This document shows, one piece after another, positions 54,942 to 62,904 of a stretch of 64,000 nt of DNA. The notes under the pieces are model-generated. The model searched no databases. It was given only the letters and a program-made list of their open reading frames with translations, and was not told where the DNA came from. Positions within the stretch are counted from its first letter, which is position 1. The number at the start of each line of letters is the position of its first letter. Position numbers and translations under genes: made by a program. The stretch is from an uncultured Eubacteriales bacterium (lineage in GTDB: Bacteria > Bacillota > Clostridia > Christensenellales > Borkfalkiaceae), in NCBI GenBank assembly GCA_905209085.1, contig CAJLRM010000011.1, forward strand, positions 1 through 64,000, in the 5' to 3' direction.

Positions 54942-56165
54942 TCTGTCCGTGCTCCTTTCGATCGGGAATTTATTTCCCGTAAGCTTTCGGTTTGTGGATA
55001 AATTCTATACGCAAAAAATAGTTTGTTCGGCTTTTCAATCCGCGGGGGAATTTTTTCACGCAAACTCTTTTGCTTAGAACTGTTTTTGTCGGCGAAAAAA
55101 GTTTCTTTGTATAACCCATTTTTTAATGCGGTTTTTTCCGAAGAGAAGTTCTTTTTCGTCAGACTATTCCGTTTAGGCGGGGTGTGCTTTTGCGGAATAA
55201 GAGTTTGCCGCGCAGCACCGCTTTTTTGGGGCTTTGCTGTCTGTAAAGAAAACTTTTTCTGCGCGCGTCACCTTTCGCTCAGACGCTGTTTTTGCCTTTG
55301 GCGTCGCTATCTCTTCTGCCTGTTGCAGCGCGCGGCTTCTTCGTAGCTTCTTTGTTTTATTGCGCCGTCGGTTGCCGGAAAGCGCGTTTTTATTCCCTCA
55401 GGTCGGCGGAGAATCGTCGAGAAATCGAGCCGCGTTTTTCATTCTGTCGTGCCGCGCGGTCATTCCATGCGCATTTTTTGTCCGTTTCTCTCTCCGAGGC
55501 GAGGCAGGGCAGATATTCTTTTCCGCCGCGCCGTTCTGCGCTCTATCCCTCCCTTTTTTTCACCCGATAAGGCGAAAATCAGTCGTATATGCGAGCTTAA
55601 AAAATTTCGATGCGCGAACGTCAAATTTTTCTATGACCGCCGCGCGTTGCAAGGAGTCGTTCTAAATTTATCAAAGCAAAATTCTATAAAAAATTGTAGA
55701 ATGGTTTACATAGGGTGGGGGCTTGCTCCCGCCGAAAACCCGCATGAATACTACGTTTTATAGGTTTTGTGCATTCCTGTATCGGGGACTGGAAAGCCGT
55801 TTGACGCTTTTTTGACGCCCGTACTCCATAAGGGAATATAAGCATTCATAAAGAGTTATGAGAAAATATGCTTGCTTTTGCGGTCGATTGAAGTTATCGC
55901 CTTTATAAAAGGGTATTTTCGACTTTTGCGGATTTCGTTCCATTCCATTCCGATCCGATTTTTGAGTGCGAGAAAAGAAAGAACAAGCATAGGAAGGGGG
56001 TACCCTCTTCCAAAAAATCGCTTGTTGGGAAGTCCCAAACCCACTTTGTTTTTATATAAATGGCTATCCATGCGAAGTCCACTGAATGAAGTGGACAAGT
56101 GAAGATGATTTTGATATGATTTCATCAGCGAAAGCAACTACATTATTTTTAGTGAGGTGAGCAAC
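54942..56165. other. Intergenic region leading into the A+T-rich island
   Basis: About 1.2 kb with no supported gene. From about 55640 rightward the composition becomes more A+T-rich and unlike the neighbours. A nested inverted repeat lies at 55982-56026 and a small hairpin (GTCCACT/AGTGGAC) at 56077-56096. Confidence 0.5.
55982..56026. repeat. Nested inverted repeats
   Basis: Outer arms AACAAGC (55982-55988) and GCTTGTT (56020-56026) flank an inner palindrome: GGAAGGGGGT (55992-56001) with ACCCTCTTCC (56002-56011), one mismatch. No T-tract follows on the plus strand. Possibly part of a mobile-element end or a structured RNA. Confidence 0.6.
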
Positions 56166-56615
56166 TTGGCAGAACATTATAAAACGTTATCGGCCGTGTT
56201 TCCTATAATCATTAACAAACAAAATCAAATTCTTTTGGCCAGACGAGCAAATACAGGATATATGGATGGAAAATGGGATTTTGCCGGAAGTGGACATGTT
56301 GATGAAAATGAAACAGCAACTCAAGCAGTTATTAGAGAAGCAAAAGAGGAAATGGGGATTTTAGTAAGCGTAAACGATGTGAAATTTGCACATCTATCAC
56401 ATAGGATTGGTAAAAACGGAAATAGAACTTACTACGATATTTACTTTTTCATAAAAGCTTTTACTGGCATACCATTTATTGCAGAACCAGAAAAGTGTTC
56501 CGGGTTGAGATGGTTTGGAATAGACGGATTGCCGGAAGATATGATTGATATTAGGAAAAAAGTATTATATGAATGTCTGAATGCAAATACTTATAGCGAG
56601 TTTATAATTGAGTAA
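56166..56615 (+). CDS. NUDIX hydrolase in an A+T-rich island (probable horizontal gene)
   Basis: 149 residues with a complete Nudix box beginning GHVDENETAT and ending REAKEEMGI. TTG 56166 is the preferred start, because GAGGTG lies 6 bases upstream; GTG 56157 is inside that site. A- and T-ending codons dominate, in contrast to the G/C-ending codons of neighbouring genes. Nearby inverted repeats and non-coding A+T-rich flanks support recent acquisition. It resembles MutT-type proteins carried on Gram-positive mobile elements. Substrate unknown. Confidence 0.85.
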   Translation: MAEHYKTLSAVFPIIINKQNQILLARRANTGYMDGKWDFAGSGHVDENETATQAVIREAKEEMGILVSVNDVKFAHLSHRIGKNGNRTYYDIYFFIKAFTGIPFIAEPEKCSGLRWFGIDGLPEDMIDIRKKVLYECLNANTYSEFIIE

Positions 56616-57079
56616 CCTCGCCAAACGAGCTATTACCTGTAAGAAATAGCAGAGCCAGTCACCCCTATCAATGGTAAATAAACGGTGCTGCGTACCGCCA
56701 TTGACAAGAACGTCTGCCCCTGCTCACGCGGCAGTCAAGCGGGCGAAATCAGTAAACTGTTCTCGCCTGCTATACACAAGGAAAAGTTACGGAGCAGGCA
56801 CTCATAATACCTTGTGTTATACGGTCTTGTAGCGTAAAAATGACAAAGGGGGTGTTTTGTATTGACTACCTTTAAAAAGTGGTTGGACTGCGTAACAATA
56901 CATTTTCACTTGACGCCCGCGCTTACAAAAAGAAGATGTAGAGAGATATAAACACATTAAAAACGATACATGAAAAAACAGTATTCAATCCATTTTATGG
57001 TAATTCCTATAAACACTTATAAGAAGAGATAAAGCACTTTTTGTGCTTTATCTCAATAAAAAATAAAAGGAGAAATAAG
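56616..57079. other. Right flank of the A+T-rich island
   Basis: About 460 bp without an intact gene. A short frame near 56690-56810 encodes a Cys-containing peptide and stops; it may be a fragment of a mobile-element gene. An 11-codon frame (ATG near 56840) has no support. It ends with the palindrome at 57026-57054. Confidence 0.4.
57026..57054. repeat. Perfect 12-bp stem with T5 loop
   Basis: GAGATAAAGCAC (57026-57037) pairs perfectly with 57043-57054 around TTTTT. It lies 25 bp upstream of the esterase start and may mark the right edge of the island or act in the leader of the esterase mRNA. Confidence 0.7.
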
Positions 57080-57910
57080 ATGAAAAGCTATAAGGTTTCT
57101 TTAAAAGAAACGTACGGGCTGGAAGGAGGAGAATTGGAATGTATGCTCTCCGAAAGTCCGTTTGACGTTCCCTCGCCCGAATGGAGGCGCCCCGCGGTGG
57201 TGGTGGTTCCGGGCGGCGGGTATTGCATGGTGAGTAAGCGAGAGGGGGAACCCGTGGCGAATTACTTTCTCGCCAAAGGATTTCAGACCTTCATTCTCAC
57301 CTATCGCACCTGTACGGAGGGCTCCTGTTATCCCGAACAACTCATCGAACTGGCGGCGGCAATGGATTACATAAAAAAGAATGCGGCGGAGTGCCTTGTC
57401 AATCCCGAAGAAATTTTTGTCGTGGGCTTTTCCGCGGGCGGGCATTTGGCCGCGGATTTAGCGGTGGAGTATGCGTCCGTCAAAGAGAAAGCGGGCATGG
57501 AGCTCGATTGTCGTCCCAAAGCCATAGGATTGGGGTATCCCGTCATCTCTTTCAAGTGCGGGCATGAGGATTCTTACGCGCATCTCCTTCTCGGCTATAC
57601 GGAAGAGGCCAAAGCGGAGCTTTTAAAGACGCTGAATTTGGACGAACTGGTGACGGATACGACGCCTCCCGCTTTTATCTGGACGACTTCCTCAGACAAC
57701 TGCGTCCCTTCTAAAAACTCGCTCATGTTCGCTTTGGCGCTGGCAAATCACAAGATTCCTTACGAGTTGCACGTCTATCCCCAGGGCGAACACGGCGCGT
57801 CTTCGTGCAGCTATGAAATCAATGCGCCTATGGAGTTTCTGCGCAAAAATAGCGCCTGGCTCGACGATTGCGCCGAATTTTTCCGTTTATTTACGACGGA
57901 AAAATTTTAA
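57080..57910 (+). CDS. Alpha/beta hydrolase, acetyl-esterase type
   Basis: 276 residues. The oxyanion motif PGGGY (near 45) and nucleophile GFSAGG (Ser near 132) fit the BD-FAE/xylan acetylesterase-like group. The acid and base are expected in SDNCVP and GEHGAS. There is no signal peptide, so it probably acts in the cytoplasm on small acylated substrates. AAAAGGAG precedes ATG 57080. Codon usage matches the chromosome, not the A+T-rich island next to it. Confidence 0.87.
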   Translation: MKSYKVSLKETYGLEGGELECMLSESPFDVPSPEWRRPAVVVVPGGGYCMVSKREGEPVANYFLAKGFQTFILTYRTCTEGSCYPEQLIELAAAMDYIKKNAAECLVNPEEIFVVGFSAGGHLAADLAVEYASVKEKAGMELDCRPKAIGLGYPVISFKCGHEDSYAHLLLGYTEEAKAELLKTLNLDELVTDTTPPAFIWTTSSDNCVPSKNSLMFALALANHKIPYELHVYPQGEHGASSCSYEINAPMEFLRKNSAWLDDCAEFFRLFTTEKF

Positions 57911-58083
57911 AGATTCCTTATTGGAGGAGTGTAGATCGCTAATTTCAAAAAAGAGAAAACGACTTTTTAAAAGATGTCTTTTTAGGAAGCAACGGCTTGC
58001 GGCAACCCGCCGCACGCCGTTTTTTATTCGATAATTTTTTTCGTCGCCCGCCTCTTCGCGCCCGTTTGTAAAAGAAGGCTCAA

Positions 58084-58207
58084 TGCCTTTTCTCAAAAGG
58101 GAAAGAGGGCAACGAAACTGCGGGGAAAAAAATCGATAAAAATTGTTTTTTTGAAAAAGGGAAAAGAAATTGCCTTCAAAGCCTTTTGCCGCAAGGGAAA
58201 GAGGGCA
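58084..58207. repeat. Pair of related 28-bp repeats
   Basis: 58084-58111 and 58180-58207 share GCCTTTT at one end and AAGGGAAAGAGGGCA at the other, with differences between. The first can fold through CCTTTT/AAAAGG. They lie 25-150 bp upstream of the pflA promoter. Confidence 0.6.
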
Positions 58208-58231
58208 TTTGACACACGGGATAAGAAAGAC

Positions 58232-58261
58232 TTGACAAGATTTGGTCTTTTTTGCTATAAT
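58232..58261 (+). promoter_or_regulatory. Promoter of pflA
   Basis: -35 TTGACA at 58232-58237, 18-bp spacer, -10 TATAAT at 58256-58261 with extended bases TGC. The leader to ATG 58343 is about 75 bases. Confidence 0.88.
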
Positions 58262-58342
58262 ATAGACGTGATGAAAGAGGGGGGACGGCATACGATGAGG
58301 CGTGTGCTGTCCTTTTAGACTATTATTGTTAAGGGGTGAGTT

Positions 58343-59074
58343 ATGGAGGGGCGTATCCATTCGTTTGAATCGTTCGGGACGGTGGACGGACCGGGCATTC
58401 GTTTCGTGGTATTCATGCAGGGATGTCCTCTGCGCTGTCAATACTGCCACAATCCGGATACATGGCTGGCGGGCGGACAGGCTTATTCCGCGCAGCAGGT
58501 ATGCGATCAAGCGCTGAAATACAGAAATTATTTCGGCGATACGGGCGGCGTTACGGTTTCGGGCGGCGAGCCGCTGCTGCAAATAGAGTTTGTGACGGAG
58601 CTTTTTCGGATGCTGAAAGAAAACGGGATCCATACGGCAGCGGACACTTCGGGCTACACTTTCGACCGCGACAGCGCAGCGGGCGTAGAACAGCATAAAA
58701 AACTTCTCGCCTATACCGATCTCGTACTCCTCGATATTAAGCATATCGATACGGAAGGTCACAAAAAGGTGACGGGAAAAGGAAACGAACATACCCTTGC
58801 CTTTGCCCGCTTTCTCAGCGACAACGGCGTTCCCATGTGGATAAGGCACGTTCTGGTGCCGGATTTGACGGACGAGGACGAGGCTCTGAAAAGATTGAAG
58901 GCGTTTATCGACACGTTGAAAACGGTGGAAAAAGTGGAGGTTTTGCCCTATCACACCATGGGAGAAGTCAAGTATGAAAAACTCGGCTATGCATATCCTT
59001 TAAAAGGGGTGCAGCCGCCGACTGCGGAACGAGTGAAAAACGCAAAAAGGATCCTCGGCATCCTCAAAGAGTAA
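58343..59074 (+). CDS. pflA: Pyruvate formate-lyase activating enzyme
   Basis: Radical SAM enzyme that installs the glycyl radical on pyruvate formate-lyase. 243 residues. The [4Fe-4S] motif CX3CX2C uses Cys28, Cys32 and Cys35 (QGCPLRCQYCHNP). GGVTVSGGEPLLQ and DIKHIDTEGH are family blocks. It has its own promoter and precedes the split pyruvate formate-lyase genes, its expected substrate. Confidence 0.94.
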   Translation: MEGRIHSFESFGTVDGPGIRFVVFMQGCPLRCQYCHNPDTWLAGGQAYSAQQVCDQALKYRNYFGDTGGVTVSGGEPLLQIEFVTELFRMLKENGIHTAADTSGYTFDRDSAAGVEQHKKLLAYTDLVLLDIKHIDTEGHKKVTGKGNEHTLAFARFLSDNGVPMWIRHVLVPDLTDEDEALKRLKAFIDTLKTVEKVEVLPYHTMGEVKYEKLGYAYPLKGVQPPTAERVKNAKRILGILKE

Positions 59075-59224
59075 AAAGAATTCCTTTCGTTGTCTGAGAA
59101 GCGGAAATGTGAGGAGAAAGGACGTTAATCGCCGCGTTATGCGCAAAGGGAAAAGCGACGTTCGCTCCGTTCTGCGTAAAAGGCGCGAAACGTTGTGGAC
59201 GCGAAAGGTTTAAAAAGGAACAAA

Positions 59225-59560
59225 ATGAGTGAAATTTTCGGAAAAAAGAATTATAAAGAAAGCCTGAAAGGACTTTGCTGCGTGGAGGTGAGCGGGGAAT
59301 CGTGCGCCAATTGTCTGACGCTGATGCCCATCTTAAAATCGATTGCCGACGCGCGCGGCGATATACGGCTGGTGCACGTGGAAGCGGATTATGATACCAC
59401 AGCGTTGATGGAGGAATGGGACGTTTGCAGAGTCCCCACCGTCCTTTTGATGGACGACGGAAAGATCTTTGCCCGCTGTTCGGGCTTTCAGCCCGAGGAG
59501 ATCCTCGAAATCTGGATAGACGCAAAGATCCAAGAATATAAGTCCTCTCAAAAGAGCTAA
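59225..59560 (+). CDS. Thioredoxin-like protein with CANC motif
   Basis: 111 residues, thioredoxin fold. The redox motif is CANC (Cys27, Cys30) in GESCANCLTLMP, and the cis-proline appears in VCRVPTVLLMDDG. AAGGA precedes ATG 59225. It sits between pflA and pflB, so it may keep these oxygen-sensitive enzymes or their Cys residues reduced (inference from position). Confidence 0.8.
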   Translation: MSEIFGKKNYKESLKGLCCVEVSGESCANCLTLMPILKSIADARGDIRLVHVEADYDTTALMEEWDVCRVPTVLLMDDGKIFARCSGFQPEEILEIWIDAKIQEYKSSQKS

Positions 59561-59692
59561 AAAGATAGGAATTTAACTCAATTGAAGATATGAAAAGAAG
59601 TCGCTGCCGTGCGGGGCAAAACGTATTCTTTTATTCAACAAAGCACATAATCGGAATAAATCGGAAAATCATTTAATTTTAGGAGATATACT

Positions 59693-61723
59693 ATGCAGTA
59701 CGAAGGATGGGAAGGATTCGTTCCCGGAAAATGGAATAACGACGAAGTAGACGTCAGGGATTTTATTCAGCGCAATTATACGCCTTACGAGGGGGACGCT
59801 TCCTTTCTCGCGCCCGCAACGGAGGCTACTCAAAAGCTTTGGAACATCGTTCTTGATCTGTCCCAAAAAGAACGCGAGGCGGGCGGGGTATTGGACGCGG
59901 ATACGAAAATCGTTTCTACGCTGACTTCGCACGAGGCGGGCTATCTCGACAAGGAGCTTGAAAAGATCGTCGGATTGCAGACCGATAAGCCTTTCAAGCG
60001 CGCGTTGCAGCCCTTCGGCGGCATCCGTATGTCCGAGGAAGCGCTCAATATGTACGGATATACGCTCGATCCCGAGGTGAAAGCGATCTTCACCAAGTAC
60101 CGCAAGACGCACAACGACGGCGTTTACGACGCTTACACGCCTGAAATGCGCGCAGCGCGCAGCGCGCATATCCTCACGGGACTTCCCGACACCTACGGGC
60201 GCGGGCGTATCGTGGGCGATTATCGCCGCGTCGCCCTTTACGGCGTCGATTATCTCATCCGCAAAAAGGAAGAGGATAAGCTCGCTATGAACGGCGTCAT
60301 GACGCCCGACAAAGTGCGCGACAGAGAGGAAATCTCCGAGCAGATCAAGGCGTTAAAAGCCCTGAAAACGCTGGCGGCGATCTATGGCAGGGACATTTCT
60401 CAGCCCGCAAAAAACGCGCAGGAAGCCGTACAGGCCCTCTATTTTGGCTATCTCGCCGCAGTCAAGGATCAGAACGGCGCGGCGATGTCTATCGGCAGAA
60501 ACAGCACCTTCCTCGATATTTATATCGAACGCGATCTCAAAAACGGCGTCCTCACCGAAGCGGAAGCGCAGGAATTGATGGATCAGTTCGTCATGAAGCT
60601 GAGAATCGTCAAATTCATGCGCATCAAGGAATATAACGAACTGTTCTCGGGAGATCCCACCTGGGTCACGGAGTCGATCGGCGGTATGGGCGCGGACGGC
60701 AGAACTTTGGTGACGAGGTCCTCTTTCCGTATCCTGCACACGCTGGACAACCTCGGTCCCGCGCCCGAACCTAATCTCACGGTGCTCTGGTCGAAGCGTC
60801 TGCCCGCCAATTTCAAAAAATACTGCGCGGAAATTTCCATCCGCACCTCCGCCATTCAGTACGAGAGCGACGATCTCATGCGTCCCGAAATGGGGGACGA
60901 TTACTGCATCGCCTGCTGCGTCAGCTCTATGCGCGTGGGGAAAGATATGCAGTTTTTCGGCGCGCGCGCGAATCTCGCCAAGTGCCTTCTGTACGCCATA
61001 AACGGCGGCAAGGACGAGCTAATGAAGGACAAAAAGACGGGCAAGCCCATGCAGGTTTCCCCCGAATTTGCGCCCGTGCTCGGCGATGGTCCGCTCGACT
61101 ATAACGAGGTGATCAGGAAATACCGCCAAATGATGTCTTGGCTGGCGGGGCTGTACGTGAATACGCTCAATCTCATTCACTATATGCATGACAAATATTG
61201 CTATGAGGCGCTGGAAATGGCGCTGCACGACACGAAAGTGCGCCGCTTCTTCGCAACGGGTATCGCGGGGCTTTCCTGCGCGGTCGATTCGCTGTCCGCC
61301 ATCAAGTACGCGAAAGTGTATCCCGTCCGCAACGAGGAAGGGATCGTCACCGATTTCAGAATCGAGGGCGATTTTCCCAAATACGGCAATAACGACGACA
61401 GAGTGGACGAGATCGCCGTATGGCTTTTAAAGACGTTTATGACGGACATCAAGAGTCAGTACACCTACCGCGAGAGCGTGCCTACGACGTCTATCCTCAC
61501 CATCACTTCCAATGTCGTTTACGGGCAGAAGACGGGCAACACCCCCGACGGCAGAAGGGCGGGAACTCCGCTTGCGCCGGGCGCCAATCCCATGCACGGC
61601 AGGGATACCCATGGGGCGCTGGCTTCCCTTGAATCAGTGGCGAAGCTCCCTTACGAGTATTCGAGGGACGGCATTTCCAATACCTTTTCGATCACGCCCG
61701 GCTCGCTCGGCAAGGACGAGTAA
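59693..61723 (+). CDS. pflB: Pyruvate formate-lyase, main subunit without the glycyl-radical domain
   Basis: 676 residues. Converts pyruvate and CoA to acetyl-CoA and formate. The catalytic Cys pair is Cys408-Cys409 (CIACCVSS). Pyruvate- and CoA-site blocks include [17 protein letters not shown] and [24 protein letters not shown]. The protein ends at [11 protein letters not shown], exactly before the linker that in normal PFL leads to the glycyl-radical domain. That domain is encoded by the next gene. GGAGATATACT precedes the ATG. Confidence 0.93.
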   Translation: MQYEGWEGFVPGKWNNDEVDVRDFIQRNYTPYEGDASFLAPATEATQKLWNIVLDLSQKEREAGGVLDADTKIVSTLTSHEAGYLDKELEKIVGLQTDKPFKRALQPFGGIRMSEEALNMYGYTLDPEVKAIFTKYRKTHNDGVYDAYTPEMRAARSAHILTGLPDTYGRGRIVGDYRRVALYGVDYLIRKKEEDKLAMNGVMTPDKVRDREEISEQIKALKALKTLAAIYGRDISQPAKNAQEAVQALYFGYLAAVKDQNGAAMSIGRNSTFLDIYIERDLKNGVLTEAEAQELMDQFVMKLRIVKFMRIKEYNELFSGDPTWVTESIGGMGADGRTLVTRSSFRILHTLDNLGPAPEPNLTVLWSKRLPANFKKYCAEISIRTSAIQYESDDLMRPEMGDDYCIACCVSSMRVGKDMQFFGARANLAKCLLYAINGGKDELMKDKKTGKPMQVSPEFAPVLGDGPLDYNEVIRKYRQMMSWLAGLYVNTLNLIHYMHDKYCYEALEMALHDTKVRRFFATGIAGLSCAVDSLSAIKYAKVYPVRNEEGIVTDFRIEGDFPKYGNNDDRVDEIAVWLLKTFMTDIKSQYTYRESVPTTSILTITSNVVYGQKTGNTPDGRRAGTPLAPGANPMHGRDTHGALASLESVAKLPYEYSRDGISNTFSITPGSLGKDE

Positions 61724-61745
61724 AATCGTTCGCATCGAACAAGCG

Positions 61746-61759
61746 GGAAGGAAACTTCC
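61746..61759 (+). other. GNRA-type hairpin between the two pyruvate formate-lyase genes
   Basis: GGAAG (61746-61750) and CTTCC (61755-61759) close a GAAA tetraloop in the 91-bp gap. It could alter mRNA stability or the ratio of the two subunits. Confidence 0.5.
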
Positions 61760-61814
61760 GAAAAGAGTGAAAATTTTAAAGCAAAAAATCATAGAATGAA
61801 AGGAGAAAATTATT

Positions 61815-62048
61815 ATGTCCACGAAAGTAGATAATCTTGTCAATATGCTCGACGCCTACGTGGCGGACGGCGGTCATCATCTCAATGTCAACGTGTTCAG
61901 TCGCGAAACTTTGCTGGACGCGCAGAAGCATCCCGAAAAATATCCGCAGCTTACCATCCGCGTTTCAGGGTATGCGGTCAACTTTAACAAACTGACCAAA
62001 GAACAGCAGGACGACGTGATTTTCCGTACCATTCACGAATCCATGTAA
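61815..62048 (+). CDS. Autonomous glycyl-radical subunit of pyruvate formate-lyase (GrcA-like)
   Basis: 77 residues covering only the C-terminal part of pyruvate formate-lyase. The radical Gly is Gly52 in [28 protein letters not shown] and the C-terminal HESM match the PFL end. AAAGGAG precedes the ATG. It should dock onto the pflB body and be activated by PflA. In E. coli the analogous YfiD/GrcA rescues cleaved PFL; here it appears to be the only copy of the domain at this locus. Confidence 0.92.
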   Translation: MSTKVDNLVNMLDAYVADGGHHLNVNVFSRETLLDAQKHPEKYPQLTIRVSGYAVNFNKLTKEQQDDVIFRTIHESM

Positions 62049-62472
62049 AATTTCAGACGCGCATTTGAAAAAGCCGAACGGAAGGGGCACGACCGCATAA
62101 AAGAAAAGCGTATTTTGAAAGGATTTTTTGTCCGACGGGAAGCGGACGGGACGGAGATAAAAATATCCGTCCCGCGGGCGTTGAACGTTTCGGCAAAATC
62201 GAAACAAAATAGGGCAATTCGGAGTATGCGGACGCGCTCTCACCGTGTTTCGGCTTTTTTTGAAACGTCGAGAATTTAATTCGACGAGGGCAGGGCTGCG
62301 ACGAACGAAAAAAAGCGGAAAATTGTCTTGTATGCCGCCGCGAGGTATGGTATGACCGGGGTTAAAAAAGAGCGATCATGCGAAAAAAGAACCGGGAACA
62401 AAAGCGGTCGTTCAAACATTTTTGCCGCGCCCGTTTTATAGGAAATAAAAATTCGATTTGCGGAGATAAAAA
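62049..62472. other. Intergenic region after the pyruvate formate-lyase genes
   Basis: No supported gene. Overlapping inverted repeats lie at 62131-62174 (GTCCG/CGGAC and GGGACGGA/TCCGTCCC), without a T-tract. Confidence 0.5.
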
Positions 62473-62850
62473 ATGAGAACATGGACTTTATACGCGCTCT
62501 CGGAAGGTAATTGGGAGGAGTACGCGTCTTTTTCCGACTGCGGAGAGTTTCGTGGGGAAGCGATACGCGCCGCCGAAGCGAAGACGTCGGAGGGACAGAC
62601 GGAAGAAAACAAGAACGCCGCGAAGGTGTTTCGTGCGTTCGTCGCGGAGAAAACGATTGTCGTAAGGGCGGATTTCAAACGTCTGATGCGCGCTTTGCGG
62701 CATTTCGACGAAGTGGGGCTGTCTAACGATATTTACGGCGCGATAGAGGAAATCAACGACGGGGAGGACGTCGGAGCCGTCGCTTTTGCTGGGACGGAAG
62801 AGGGCTTGACGGGAGTCGTCGAGAGAGATTTATCCGCGTATAAGATTTAG
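62473..62850 (+). CDS. Conserved-looking small protein of unknown function
   Basis: 125 residues, acidic, no membrane segment or recognised motif. GGAGATAAAAA precedes the ATG. Codon usage fits the genome. It is followed by a 54-bp gap and the MBL-fold gene. I do not recognise it. Confidence 0.6.
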   Translation: MRTWTLYALSEGNWEEYASFSDCGEFRGEAIRAAEAKTSEGQTEENKNAAKVFRAFVAEKTIVVRADFKRLMRALRHFDEVGLSNDIYGAIEEINDGEDVGAVAFAGTEEGLTGVVERDLSAYKI

Positions 62851-62904
62851 TGCTCCGTACGTTTTTATCTTTATCGCAGATTAAAAATTTGAACGAGGTT
62901 ACAA

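Larger units (their letters stand above)
57911..58342. other. Intergenic region with paired repeats and pflA promoter
   Basis: Contains two 28-bp related repeats (58084-58111 and 58180-58207) and the promoter at 58232-58261. No gene is supported. Confidence 0.6.

Noticed and set aside
55020..55763. Several open frames of 80-140 codons between the LtaS-like gene and the island
   Set aside because: They overlap each other, are Phe/Arg/Ser-rich and have no ribosome sites or motifs.
56838..56875. An 11-codon frame in the island beginning ATGACAAAGGG
   Set aside because: Too short to judge. It might be a leader peptide of a mobile element, but nothing here confirms it.
61724..61814. A frameshift or sequencing error explaining the split pyruvate formate-lyase
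   Set aside because: The gap does not encode the missing linker residues in any frame, and the second gene has its own ribosome site and start.
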